Part shown: positions 50,427 through 59,729 of the stretch, one piece after another | How positions within the stretch are numbered: position 1 is the first letter of the stretch | Layout: every line of letters starts with the position of its first letter | DNA from: Sphingomonas yunnanensis | GTDB lineage: Bacteria; Pseudomonadota; Alphaproteobacteria; Sphingomonadales; Sphingomonadaceae | Assembly: GCF_019898765.1 (NCBI RefSeq) | Contig: NZ_JAIOKB010000009.1 | Span: forward strand, 1 to 64,000 | Length of the DNA: 64,000 bases | Direction of reading: 5' to 3' | Position numbers and translations under genes: made by a program | Notes under the pieces: model-generated | What the model was told of the DNA's origin: nothing | Seen by the model: only the letters and a program-made list of their open reading frames with translations | Databases searched by the model: none

Positions 50427-52361
50427 ATGAGCAAAGTAAGCGGGGCGCTTGCCCTCTCGCGTCGTCGCTTTCTCACCAGCACGGCAGTGCTGCCATTCGC
50501 GGTGAAGGCTCTAGACGCAGGCGCGGCGCCGATCACGGCGATCGTGGCCAACCGGCTCAGCCCCTTCGACCTCCGAGACGTCGACCTTACCGACAGTCCC
50601 TTCCTCCACGCGCAGCGGATGACCGAGGCCTATCTGCTGCGGCTCGAACCCGACCGGCTGCTGCACAATTTTCGCGTGAACGCGGGGCTGAAGGCGAAGG
50701 CGCCGGTCTATGGCGGGTGGGAGTCGGAGCCGACCTGGGCCGACATCAACTGCCACGGCCACACGCTCGGTCATTATCTCACCGCCTGCGCGCTGGCGTG
50801 GCGCTCGACCGGCGACGCGCGCTTCCGCCAGCGGGTCGACTACATCGCGGACGAGCTCGCCGCCTGCCAGCAAGCCTCAGGTACCGGCCTGGTCTGCGCC
50901 TTCCCCAAGGGGCCCGCGCTGGTCGCGGCGCACCTCCGCGGCGAGCCAATCACGGGCGTACCGTGGTACACGCTTCATAAGATCTTCGCCGGACTGCGCG
51001 ACGCAACGCTGCTGACTGAGAGCCAGCGCGCCCGCGAGGTGCTGGTTCGCCTCGCCGATTGGGCCGTGGTGGCGACCCGCCCGCTGTCGGATCAGCAGTT
51101 CGAGGCCATGCTCGAGACCGAACATGGCGGTATGAACGAAGTCTTCGCCGATCTCTTCCTGATGACCGGCGACCCTCAATATCGGACGCTCGCACAGCGC
51201 TTCTCCCACAAGGCGATCCTGGAACCGCTCGCGCATCAGCAGGATCACCTCGACGGGCTCCACGCTAACACGCAGATCCCCAAGATCATCGGCTTCGAGC
51301 GCGTCTACGCGGCCACCGGCGAGACACGCTACCGTGACGCCGCCGCGTTCTTCTGGCGCACGGTTGCCCACACGCGCTCGTTTGCGACCGGGGGGCACGG
51401 CGACAATGAGCATTTCTTCCCTATGGCCGCCTTTGCCGAGCACGTCTTCTCCGCCAAGGGATCGGAGACGTGCTGCCAGCACAACATGCTGCGGCTGACG
51501 CGCGCGCTGTTCCTGCAGGACCCCAACGCTGATTATGCCGACTTCTACGAGCGCGTCTTGTACAATGGCATTCTCGCCTCGCAGGACCCCGACAGCGGCA
51601 TGGCGACCTATTTCCAAGGCGCCCGTCCCGGTTACATGAAATTGTACCACACGCCCGAGGACTCCTTCTGGTGCTGCACGGGCACGGGCATGGAGAACCA
51701 CGTCAAATACCGCGACTCGATCTACTTTCACGACGATCGCTCGCTGTACGTGAACCTCTTCATCCCCTCCGCCGTGCGCTGGACCGAGCGGCGCGCCACG
51801 CTGACCCAGACCACCAGCTTCCCGGAAGAGCCCGGCACCAAGCTACGGTGGACGCTCGACGCGCCGGCCGAGCTGACGCTCCAGCTGCGCCATCCGCGCT
51901 GGAGCCGCGAGGCGATAGTGCTGGTGAATGGCCGCGAGGTCATGCGCTCGCGCGCACCTGGAGGCTATCTAGCGCTGACCCGAATTTGGCGCAACGGCGA
52001 CCGGGTTGAGCTTCGCCTGTCGATGGACGTGACGGTGCAAGAGGCACCGGCGGCGCCTGGCATAGCTGCGATACTGTACGGGCCGCTGGTTCTGGCGGGT
52101 GCGTTAGGGCGTGACGGTCTCGCGTCGGGCGCCGACACCGTCGTCAACGAGCGCCGCTACGGGGGCTACAACGATGCGCCGTTCAATGCCCCGACGCTTG
52201 CGGGCGACGCCACATCGCTCCCGCAAGCGGTTCGGCCAACGCGTACGCCTTTAGAGTTCACTATCGCCTCGGCCGATCGTCGCAACATCCGTCTCATCCC
52301 CTATCACCGCATCGCCCACGAGCGTTACGCGACCTACTGGCAGCTGGTCGATCGGACGTAA
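50427..52361 (+). CDS. GH127-type beta-L-arabinofuranosidase (DUF1680)
   Basis: 644 residues with a Tat-like signal (ALSRRRFLTSTAVLPFAVKA) and an (alpha/alpha)6 barrel of glycoside hydrolase family 127. The zinc-cysteine site can be mapped: E347 and C349 in SETCC, and C416-C417 in FWCCTGTGMENH. By analogy with Bifidobacterium HypBA1, C416 would be the nucleophile and E328 (NEHFF) the probable acid/base. The enzyme releases L-arabinose from beta-arabinofuranosides such as those on hydroxyproline-rich glycoproteins or side chains. It heads the glycan locus and is convergent with the LacI gene. A start 21 bp upstream (50406) is less likely. Family certain, exact substrate inferred. Confidence 0.92.
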   Translation: MSKVSGALALSRRRFLTSTAVLPFAVKALDAGAAPITAIVANRLSPFDLRDVDLTDSPFLHAQRMTEAYLLRLEPDRLLHNFRVNAGLKAKAPVYGGWESEPTWADINCHGHTLGHYLTACALAWRSTGDARFRQRVDYIADELAACQQASGTGLVCAFPKGPALVAAHLRGEPITGVPWYTLHKIFAGLRDATLLTESQRAREVLVRLADWAVVATRPLSDQQFEAMLETEHGGMNEVFADLFLMTGDPQYRTLAQRFSHKAILEPLAHQQDHLDGLHANTQIPKIIGFERVYAATGETRYRDAAAFFWRTVAHTRSFATGGHGDNEHFFPMAAFAEHVFSAKGSETCCQHNMLRLTRALFLQDPNADYADFYERVLYNGILASQDPDSGMATYFQGARPGYMKLYHTPEDSFWCCTGTGMENHVKYRDSIYFHDDRSLYVNLFIPSAVRWTERRATLTQTTSFPEEPGTKLRWTLDAPAELTLQLRHPRWSREAIVLVNGREVMRSRAPGGYLALTRIWRNGDRVELRLSMDVTVQEAPAAPGIAAILYGPLVLAGALGRDGLASGADTVVNERRYGGYNDAPFNAPTLAGDATSLPQAVRPTRTPLEFTIASADRRNIRLIPYHRIAHERYATYWQLVDRT

Positions 52362-52400
52362 CCTTCTGCGAAACCAATGGATGCATCAAGCAAACCTTTA

Positions 52401-52434
52401 AGGAAGGAGAATAGAAACACCTCAGCTCCTTCCT
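52401..52434. terminator. Bidirectional hairpin between GH127 and LacI genes
   Basis: AGGAAGGAG (52401-52409) pairs perfectly with CTCCTTCCT (52426-52434) around a 16-nt loop. It lies between convergent genes, 40 bp after one stop and 8 bp from the other, so it may end both transcripts. There is no strong T tract. Confidence 0.45.
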
Positions 52435-52441
52435 GTATATT

Positions 52442-53530
52442 TCATCTCACTTTCACTCGCTGCCCTTTGTTATAATCTTCGGCAACGCGCAGCGGTGCTT
52501 GCTCGACCGATTTGATTTTATGGCTTTCTCGTAATCGCAGCGCGAGGGGCCAGCGCATTTGCACCCGCGCCGAACTGCCTCGTTCTTTACTTGCTATGAC
52601 GTCAACTAAACCGCGGGCGAGCGCCGAGCCTAAGGCGTTTAGATCGAGATTGAAGCACGTCAGGTCCGGCGAGAGCGCCTGGCACGTCGGATTGTCACGG
52701 AGGCCGACGACCGCGATGTCTCGCCCCGGCTCGCGTCCAAGCCCGCGAAGGGCGCGATATGCCCCTACGGGAGCGGTCTCCCCCATCAGCAAAAGGGCGG
52801 AGGGAGGTTGCTCCAACGCCAGGAGCTCGCGTGTTGCCGCCTCACCGTCATGCTCGTCGGTTTCGCCGTAGTGGATCAGAGCTCCATCCACCTGCAGTCC
52901 GGCCTCGATGAGCGCCTTCTGGTATGTCGCCGCCACGACATGGCTGTAGTTGATCGTGGCGGGAGGGCTCACCAATCCGATCCGACGATGACCTTCAGCA
53001 AGCAACAGAGACATTGCCTCGGAGACGAGTCCCTCAAAGTCCAGGTCGATCCAGGCATGGTCGCTGACTTCCCCGGTGCGACCCAAAGTCACAAACGGTA
53101 TGCCGCGCTCCGACAGCAAGGCGATACGAGGGTCTTGATATTGCGTGCCGGAAAGTAGCCAGCCGTCGACCGTTCCTCGAGCAATGTGACGACGCAAAAA
53201 CGTCTCTCCATCCTCCCCCTTGCGTGCCAAAAGTATAACAAGGTCGAGATCATGCACGACCAGCTCCGCCTGCACGCCCTCAAGTAGTGCCATGAAGAAG
53301 GGGTCGCCGTGCACCGCGCTGTCATGTTCGAGCGTCAGCATGAAACCGATCGTCGCGGTGCGCCCGCTTCGTAGCGTTCTGCCGAATTGATTGGGTGTGT
53401 AGCCGAAGGTTGCCGCCGCCTCCAGAACGCGTTGCCTGGTTACAGGGCTCACGTCCTTTCGATCGTTGAGCGCGCGTGACACCGTGCCGATCGACAGGCC
53501 TAAGTGACTAGCGAGAGCCCTGATGTCCAT
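52442..53530 (-). CDS. LacI-family transcriptional repressor
   Basis: 362 residues. The N-terminal helix-turn-helix reads IRALASHLGLSIGTVSRALN with the hinge region NQFGRTLRSGRTATIGFML. The rest is the periplasmic-binding-protein-like sugar sensor (GLVSPPATINYSHVVAATYQ and AVVGLRDNPTCQALSPDLTC). It probably represses the glycan genes until a released sugar binds. ATG at 53530. It is divergent from the GH31 operon, and a palindrome with the central AAACGTTT lies between them. The inducer cannot be read from sequence. Confidence 0.93.
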   Translation of the reverse strand: MDIRALASHLGLSIGTVSRALNDRKDVSPVTRQRVLEAAATFGYTPNQFGRTLRSGRTATIGFMLTLEHDSAVHGDPFFMALLEGVQAELVVHDLDLVILLARKGEDGETFLRRHIARGTVDGWLLSGTQYQDPRIALLSERGIPFVTLGRTGEVSDHAWIDLDFEGLVSEAMSLLLAEGHRRIGLVSPPATINYSHVVAATYQKALIEAGLQVDGALIHYGETDEHDGEAATRELLALEQPPSALLLMGETAPVGAYRALRGLGREPGRDIAVVGLRDNPTCQALSPDLTCFNLDLNALGSALARGLVDVIASKERGSSARVQMRWPLALRLRESHKIKSVEQAPLRVAEDYNKGQRVKVR

Positions 53531-53600
53531 TCGCGTCTGATCGCCGCGACGCTGCGCGTGCGCAAGGCCCTTGACAGAACATCGGATAAGATCGCAGAAG

Positions 53601-53618
53601 ACCGGAAACGTTTACGGT
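53601..53618. promoter_or_regulatory. LacI-type operator between regulator and GH31 operon
   Basis: ACCGGAAACGTTTACGGT is an 18-bp palindrome with one mismatched pair of positions. The CG centre in AAACGTTT is typical of LacI/GalR family operators. It lies 35 bp upstream of the GH31 start and 70 bp upstream of the regulator start. Confidence 0.6.
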
Positions 53619-53652
53619 CGCGATCGTTGGCCGCAGGAGAGGAAGAGAAAGC

Positions 53653-55713
53653 GTGGAAACGCTGACGCTGGAAGAGCGGGCGATCGCCTGGACATATGAC
53701 GGCAATTGGGTCCGGATCGAGGCACATGGTCCCGACGGACTGCGGCTTCGCGCCTCGGCCTATGCGGCTCGTCCTGCCGCTCCGAACGCCTTGCTCGACA
53801 TCGATCCGACGGAAGCGAAGATCGAGCGCGACGGGCCAGTCGCTCGCATCCGCAATGGACGCATTATCGGTGAGCTCGATCTGCAAGGGCGTGTGCGCTT
53901 CCTTGACGGCCAGGGAGCACTGCTGCTCGAAGAGAAGTGGCGGCAGCGCGACACGGTCACCAAGTTTTGGACGGTTGGCAGGGACTCGGTTGACACGATC
54001 AGCGCGCTTGGCCTTGCAGGACGTGAATTCAAGGCGCTGCCAGGCGACGTTGCCCATATAACGGTGCGCTTTGAGGCGAAGTCCGGTGAACGCCTTTATG
54101 GCATGGGCCAGTACCAGCAACCGAACCTCAATCTGGCGGGATGCGTGCTGGAGCTCGCGCAGCGTAACTCCCAGGCAAGCGTGCCATTTGTTGTGTCCAG
54201 CCATGGGTACGGTCTGTTGTGGAACAGCCCTGCGATTGGCGAAGCGTGCTTCGCTACCAACGGTATGATCTGGACCTCACGCGCAGCGCACGAGATCGAT
54301 TACTGGATCACGGCCGCGGACACGCCGGCACAGATCGTGCGCAATTATGCGCGCGTCACTGGCACTGCTCCGATGATGCCCGACTTCGCCTTAGGTCTAT
54401 GGCAGAGCAAACTGCGCTACCGTACGCAGGAAGAACTGCTGGAGGTAGCGCGCGGCTACCGTGACCGCGGCATGCCGCTTGCCGTGATTGTGGCCGACTT
54501 CTTCCACTGGCCGATCCAGGGCGACTGGCGGTTCGATCCGCGTGAGTGGCCCGATCCCGCGGCGATGTGCGCCGAGTTGAAGGAGATGGGGACCGAGCTG
54601 ATGGTGTCGGTATGGCCCACCGTCGACCCTCGATCAGAGAATTACGCCGCCCTGGTCGAGCGAGGCTACCTTGTCCGGGCCAATCGCGGCGTTGACGTGC
54701 AGCAGGAGTTCCTCGGTAACACGCGCTTCATCGACGTCACCCATCCTGGCGCACGTGACTTCCTATGGCAGACGGTAAAGCGTAATTACCGCGACCAAGG
54801 TGTCCGGCTGTTCTGGCTCGACGAAGCCGAGCCCGAGTACGGCGCCTATGACTTCGACAACTATCGCTACCACGCCGGCGAGGTGCTGGCGGTCGGCAAT
54901 GCCTACCCGCTCCACTACGCGCAGGCGCTGCACGAGGGGCTGGCCGCCGAAGGTGAGGCCGAGGTTGTCAGCCTGGTGCGGTGCGCCTGGGCGGGTAGCC
55001 AACGCTACGGCGCCTTGGTCTGGTCGGGCGACATCCACAGCTCCTTCACCGCGATGCGCAACCAGCTGAGTGCTGGGCTAAACATGGCGATGGCCGGCAT
55101 ACCCTGGTGGACGACCGACATCGGCGGCTTCCACGGGGGGAACGTCGACGATCCCGCATTTCACGAGCTGATGATCCGCTGGTTTCAATGGGCCGTGTTC
55201 ACCCCGGTGCTGCGGATGCACGGGCATCGCGACCCGATCACCCCGCCCGCCGAGCCGTTCCGGGACGGGGTCGCGCAATGCGACACCGGCGCTGGCAATG
55301 AATTGTGGAGCTTTGGCGGCGACGTGTTCGCGATCCTGCGTCGCTTCGCCCGCCTCCGCGAGACCTTGCGGCCCTACATCGCCGGACTGATGCGTGCCGC
55401 GCACGAAGCCGGCGACCCGCTGATGCGGCCGATGTTCTACGACTATCCCGAGCAGGCGCACAGCTGGACAGTCGACGATCAATACATGTTCGGCCCCGAC
55501 GTGCTGGTCGCGCCGGTGACCGCGGCGAGCGTCGAGTCGCGAGACGTGTGGCTGCCAGCGGGCGCGTGGATCGACGCGTGGACCGGGGCGGAAGTGGCAG
55601 GCGACGCGACGATCCGCTGCGCTGCGCCGCGCGATCGGCTTCCGGTGTTCGTGCGTGCCGGCGCGCGCGTTGCCGATGCGTTTGCGGATGCGCTCGTGGA
55701 ACCAGCGGCGTGA
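53653..55713 (+). CDS. GH31 glycoside hydrolase, alpha-xylosidase-like
   Basis: 686 residues. An N-terminal beta-sandwich (about 1-200) precedes a GH31 barrel with nucleophile Asp390 in FWLDEAEPEYG and acid/base Asp460 in WSGDIHSSF. Further motifs are WWTTDIGGFHGG and MHGHRD, followed by C-terminal beta domains with FGPDVLVAPVT. GH31 includes alpha-xylosidases, alpha-glucosidases and alpha-galactosidases, and the context of arabinose and galactose enzymes makes a plant cell-wall substrate likely. There is no signal peptide, so it may act in the cytoplasm on imported oligosaccharides. GTG at 53653 follows a purine-rich stretch. GTGA overlap couples it to the symporter. Confidence 0.92.
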   Translation: METLTLEERAIAWTYDGNWVRIEAHGPDGLRLRASAYAARPAAPNALLDIDPTEAKIERDGPVARIRNGRIIGELDLQGRVRFLDGQGALLLEEKWRQRDTVTKFWTVGRDSVDTISALGLAGREFKALPGDVAHITVRFEAKSGERLYGMGQYQQPNLNLAGCVLELAQRNSQASVPFVVSSHGYGLLWNSPAIGEACFATNGMIWTSRAAHEIDYWITAADTPAQIVRNYARVTGTAPMMPDFALGLWQSKLRYRTQEELLEVARGYRDRGMPLAVIVADFFHWPIQGDWRFDPREWPDPAAMCAELKEMGTELMVSVWPTVDPRSENYAALVERGYLVRANRGVDVQQEFLGNTRFIDVTHPGARDFLWQTVKRNYRDQGVRLFWLDEAEPEYGAYDFDNYRYHAGEVLAVGNAYPLHYAQALHEGLAAEGEAEVVSLVRCAWAGSQRYGALVWSGDIHSSFTAMRNQLSAGLNMAMAGIPWWTTDIGGFHGGNVDDPAFHELMIRWFQWAVFTPVLRMHGHRDPITPPAEPFRDGVAQCDTGAGNELWSFGGDVFAILRRFARLRETLRPYIAGLMRAAHEAGDPLMRPMFYDYPEQAHSWTVDDQYMFGPDVLVAPVTAASVESRDVWLPAGAWIDAWTGAEVAGDATIRCAAPRDRLPVFVRAGARVADAFADALVEPAA

Positions 55714-57098
55714 CGACGATCACGCAACAGGGCGATGCTGCCCCCATCCACGCCGACGCCGTCAAGGTCGGGCGCGTGCCGCTTGGTGAAAAGGTCGCTT
55801 ACGGCTTTGGTGATGCCGGGGGCACGATCATCACCGGCCTGATCGCCAACTTCCTGACCTTCTACTACACCGACGTCTTCGGGATCGCACCGGGCGTGGT
55901 CGGCATCCTGTTCCTGTCGCTGCGCATCTTCGACGCAATCTCCGATCCGCTGATCGGGATTATGGCCGACCGCACCAAGACTCGCTGGGGGCAGTTCCGC
56001 CCGTATCTGCTGTGGACCGCAGTTCCGGTCGGGCTGAGTTGCTTCCTGACCTTCCAGTCTCCCGATCTAGGGCAGGACGGCAAGGTCGCCTATGCCGCGA
56101 TCACCTATTTCCTGCTCGCCTTCTCCTATTCGCTCAACAACGTCCCTTATTGCGCGCTGGTCACGCGAATGACCGACAGCGCCGAAGAGGGCGTCGCGTG
56201 CCAGTCGGTGCGGTTCGCACTGGTGGCGATCGCCTCGTTTACCGTCTCGGTCGGGCTGCCGATCATGGTGCGCACGCTTGGCGCGGGCGACGTCGCGCGC
56301 GGCTATCGCGATGGCGTGGCGATCCTGAGCCTCGCCGCCGTGGCGATGTTCCTGATCTGCTTCCTGTTCGTGCGCGAGCGCGTCACCTTCGCGGCCGCCG
56401 AGGAACCGCCGCTGCGTGTCGCGATCGCCAATACGCTGAAGAACGACCAGCTGCGCATCACCTTCGCGATGACGCTGCTGCTGATCGCAATCTTCAACAC
56501 GAAGGGCGGCGCGGCGCTGTATTTCATCACCTATGTGCTGAACGGGGGGACGACCTATCAGGCCTTCTTCTTCGGCATCGCGACGATCGGCGGGTTCATT
56601 GGTTCGATCGTCGTCACCTTCTTCACACGCCGCTATGATGTCCGGACTATCTACATCTGGGTCAATCTGATCCTCGTTGCCGGGCATGTCGCCGCTTTCT
56701 TCGTGCCGGGCGATTATCCGACCTTGTGGCTGGTGCTGGTCGGACTGTGCTGCATCGTGCTGGGCTGCACGCTCCCGCTGCACTTCACGCTGATCCAGCT
56801 CGCCGACCAATATGGCGAGTGGAAGCTTGGGATGCGCTCGTCGGGGATGAGCTTCGCATTTAACCAGTTTTTCGTGAAACTGGCCTGGGCGGTCGCCGGC
56901 GTGCTGATCAGCGGGGTGCTGGTGCTCGTCTCCTACAAGGCTGGAGCGGGCAACCAGACTGCGCTCTCGCTGACCGGGATTCGTGCGCTCTCGACTTTGG
57001 TGCCGGCCGCGATGCACGCGCTACTTGCCTTCACGATTAGCCGCCTGATCCTTAACCGCGCGACGATCGCGCACATGAACGTGGCGCGAGCGGCATGA
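55710..57098 (+). CDS. GPH-family sugar:cation symporter
   Basis: 462 residues with about twelve membrane helices. GPH (glycoside-pentoside-hexuronide) family features include EKVAYGFGDAGGTIITGLIA, LRIFDAISDPLIGIMADRTK and TRWGQFRPYLLW. It would take up a mono- or oligosaccharide released by the surface and periplasmic enzymes, driven by sodium or protons. The start GTG overlaps the GH31 stop. A longer upstream frame is a shadow of the GH31 gene. It lies 31 bp before the GH39-like gene in the same operon. Confidence 0.93.
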   Translation: MTTITQQGDAAPIHADAVKVGRVPLGEKVAYGFGDAGGTIITGLIANFLTFYYTDVFGIAPGVVGILFLSLRIFDAISDPLIGIMADRTKTRWGQFRPYLLWTAVPVGLSCFLTFQSPDLGQDGKVAYAAITYFLLAFSYSLNNVPYCALVTRMTDSAEEGVACQSVRFALVAIASFTVSVGLPIMVRTLGAGDVARGYRDGVAILSLAAVAMFLICFLFVRERVTFAAAEEPPLRVAIANTLKNDQLRITFAMTLLLIAIFNTKGGAALYFITYVLNGGTTYQAFFFGIATIGGFIGSIVVTFFTRRYDVRTIYIWVNLILVAGHVAAFFVPGDYPTLWLVLVGLCCIVLGCTLPLHFTLIQLADQYGEWKLGMRSSGMSFAFNQFFVKLAWAVAGVLISGVLVLVSYKAGAGNQTALSLTGIRALSTLVPAAMHALLAFTISRLILNRATIAHMNVARAA

Positions 57099-57129
57099 CC
57101 GCCACCCGCTCTCACCCGGAGTTTCGCTG

Positions 57130-59682
57130 ATGCGTGCCCTCGTCGTTGCCGGTTTGCTCGCCACCACCGCTACCCCCGCGCTGGCGCAGGACGCGTCCGA
57201 ACGGATGACCGTCGATATGGGCAGCGACACCGGCGCGTTCCACGGCGGCGCGTCCGGGACGCTGTACGGCCTGTACGATGCGCGGCTGCCGCACCCCAAT
57301 CTGCTGGAAGGCATCAATCTGCGCACGGTGTCGACCAAGGCGCAGGATGGGCCGCAACACCCCGGCGCCGACGCGCTGGAGGTCGCGACGCTGCTGACCG
57401 ATGCGTCGGGCGGCGACACCTACATCTACATGACCGACATTTTTCGCGAGTTCCCGTACAAGTGGAAGAGCGGCGACTGCGCACAGTCGGTGACGAACTA
57501 TATCGAGGTCCTCAGACGGCAGGCCGCCCAGGTAGGTGCTCTGCCCGAGCGCTATCGTAACCGGATCGTGTTCGTGCCGTTCAATGAGCCCGACGGCAAC
57601 ATGTTCAGCGCCGACGCCAAGAGCTGCACCGGGGTGAGTTGGCTGAAGGAGCCGGCGGTCTTCCTTGACGCGTGGGATCGTGCGGTGCGCGCGTTGCGGC
57701 AGGCGGCGCCGCGGACGCGGATAGCGGGGCCGAACACCAGCATCCTCTTTGACCAGGTCGAGGGCTTCCTGCAGCACGCGATCGCCTCCGACACGATGCC
57801 CGACGTGGTGACGTGGCACGAGCTGAGCGACCCCGCGACCGTCCGCACCAGCGTGCGCAAATATCGTGCGTGGGAGGACCGGCTGTTCGCGGGAACCAAG
57901 TGGCAGGGGCGGCACCTGCCCGTCAACATCAACGAATACGCTTATAATTATCACACGTCGGTGCCCGGGCAGATGATCCAGTGGGTCGCTGCGATCGAAG
58001 ATGCGAAGGTCGATGCCGACATCGCTTACTGGAACATTGACGGCAATCTGAGCGACAGTGCGGTGCAGGCGAACCGCGGCAACGGGCAATGGTGGCTGCT
58101 CAACGCCTATGCGACGATGACCGGGCACACATTGGCGGTTACGCCGCCGCATCGCGACCAGAGCTACACGCTACAGGGCGTCGCGACGCTCGATCCGGCG
58201 CGGCGGCAGGCGCGCGTGCTGCTCGGGGGCAAGAGCGGTGCGGCGACAGTGATGCTGACGAGGCTGCCCGCGCTGTTCGGCGCGGCGGCGCAAGTGCGCG
58301 TGCGCGAGATCGCCTGGACCGGGCAATTGGGCGACGCCACGCCTCCGGTCACGATCGTCGATCGGCGCATGCCGGTGTTGGACGGCGCCATCGCGCTGAC
58401 GTTCGGCAAAGGAGATCTACCGGCGCTCCGTGAAGAGTCGGCCTATGAGTTGGTCGTTACTCCCGCCACTACTGCCCTGCCCGCGCCCCCCGCGCCGTGG
58501 CGGACCGACTATGAGGCGGAGGCGGCGACACGTCGCGGCAGTGGGCTGAAGGTGCGCGGTCCGGAGGGGTCTCCAAAGGAGGTGTCGCGCTTCCACACCT
58601 CTGGCGGCTATTCGGTCGAGGGGTTTGCAGGCGGCAATGACGCCGCGCTCGACTTCGCGGTGCAGGTGCCCCGTGCGGGCCGCTATGCGCTGCGCGTGCT
58701 CGCCAGCACCTTCAACAAGGACCCGCTGGCCGAGGCGCAGGGAGCTACCAACGTCTTCCTGCGCGTCGACGGAAACGAGGTGGGAGAGATCTACCTGCCG
58801 CTGGGCTACAAGCCCGCGGTACTCGACCATGCCGATACCACTCTGACGTTGAGCGCGGGCCGGCATGTCGTGACGCTCGCGACGCGCAGCCGAGACGGGC
58901 GCGGGCGGACGCAGGGCAATGCGCTGGTGGATCGGATCACGCTGACGCAAACGGCGAAAGACGCCGCGCAGGTCTATGATGCCCGGGATGCCAAACGCGT
59001 CGGCAGGGCGGCGACGTGGTGGGTCTATGCAGCAAAGGACGGGCCGGCTCGTCTCGACGTGTCTGGCGGGAGAGCGCTTCGCGTCAACGGACGGTCCGTA
59101 CGTGGCGATACCGCGTTCCTGCTTGGCGGCGTCAACAAGGTGGAGGTGGCCGACGGCACATCGCTGCGGGTGACACCGCTCGAAACGGTTGGCGCGCAGA
59201 GCTATGAGGCCGAGGGGGCGCAGGTCGCCGGTACGGCGCGGATCGCAGCAGCATCGCTGGCGATTGGTGGCAAGGCAGTATTCGACATCGGAGGGGCGCC
59301 TGGCAACGTCAACACCCTCACTTTCCCGGACATCCGCGTCGCGCGCGCCGGGACATATGCGCTGACGGTTCGCTTCTCGAACGACGAACAGTCGAAGGCG
59401 ACGCATTACAATCCTGATCCGCTCGCACGAGTGGCGCGGATTTCGGTGAACGGCGCCGCGCCGATGCTGGCGACTTTCCCCAACAGCTTTCACCGCAACA
59501 ATTGGTGGGAAATGACCATCCCGGTTGAGCTGCGTGCCGGCCGCAACACGGTGCGAATTGCGGGCGAGGAACAGCCGAATTGGGACGGCAAGACCTACGC
59601 CTCACAGGACTGGCCCGACGTGCTGCTGCGTTCGCGCATGGCGCCCAACATCGACCGGATCATCGTGACGCCGATGCCTTGA
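57130..59682 (+). CDS. GH39-like glycosidase with C-terminal carbohydrate-binding modules
   Basis: 850 residues with a signal peptide (MRALVVAGLLATTATPALAQ). The N-terminal part is a clan-A (beta/alpha)8 barrel resembling GH39. Glu153 in VPFNEPDGNMF is the likely acid/base and Glu269 in VNINEYAYNYH the likely nucleophile. The second half (about 460-850) contains two beta-sandwich modules that look like CBM35-type carbohydrate binders (YEAEAATRRGSGLK... and YEAEGAQVAGTARIA...). Relatives act on xylosides, arabinosides or galactosides. It is probably periplasmic or at the surface, and belongs to the GH31-symporter operon. Exact family should be regarded as provisional. Confidence 0.8.
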   Translation: MRALVVAGLLATTATPALAQDASERMTVDMGSDTGAFHGGASGTLYGLYDARLPHPNLLEGINLRTVSTKAQDGPQHPGADALEVATLLTDASGGDTYIYMTDIFREFPYKWKSGDCAQSVTNYIEVLRRQAAQVGALPERYRNRIVFVPFNEPDGNMFSADAKSCTGVSWLKEPAVFLDAWDRAVRALRQAAPRTRIAGPNTSILFDQVEGFLQHAIASDTMPDVVTWHELSDPATVRTSVRKYRAWEDRLFAGTKWQGRHLPVNINEYAYNYHTSVPGQMIQWVAAIEDAKVDADIAYWNIDGNLSDSAVQANRGNGQWWLLNAYATMTGHTLAVTPPHRDQSYTLQGVATLDPARRQARVLLGGKSGAATVMLTRLPALFGAAAQVRVREIAWTGQLGDATPPVTIVDRRMPVLDGAIALTFGKGDLPALREESAYELVVTPATTALPAPPAPWRTDYEAEAATRRGSGLKVRGPEGSPKEVSRFHTSGGYSVEGFAGGNDAALDFAVQVPRAGRYALRVLASTFNKDPLAEAQGATNVFLRVDGNEVGEIYLPLGYKPAVLDHADTTLTLSAGRHVVTLATRSRDGRGRTQGNALVDRITLTQTAKDAAQVYDARDAKRVGRAATWWVYAAKDGPARLDVSGGRALRVNGRSVRGDTAFLLGGVNKVEVADGTSLRVTPLETVGAQSYEAEGAQVAGTARIAAASLAIGGKAVFDIGGAPGNVNTLTFPDIRVARAGTYALTVRFSNDEQSKATHYNPDPLARVARISVNGAAPMLATFPNSFHRNNWWEMTIPVELRAGRNTVRIAGEEQPNWDGKTYASQDWPDVLLRSRMAPNIDRIIVTPMP

Positions 59683-59729
59683 CTGGCTCAACCAAACGAC
59701 AAGCAGAAACGATAACGAGGGAGGATTTA

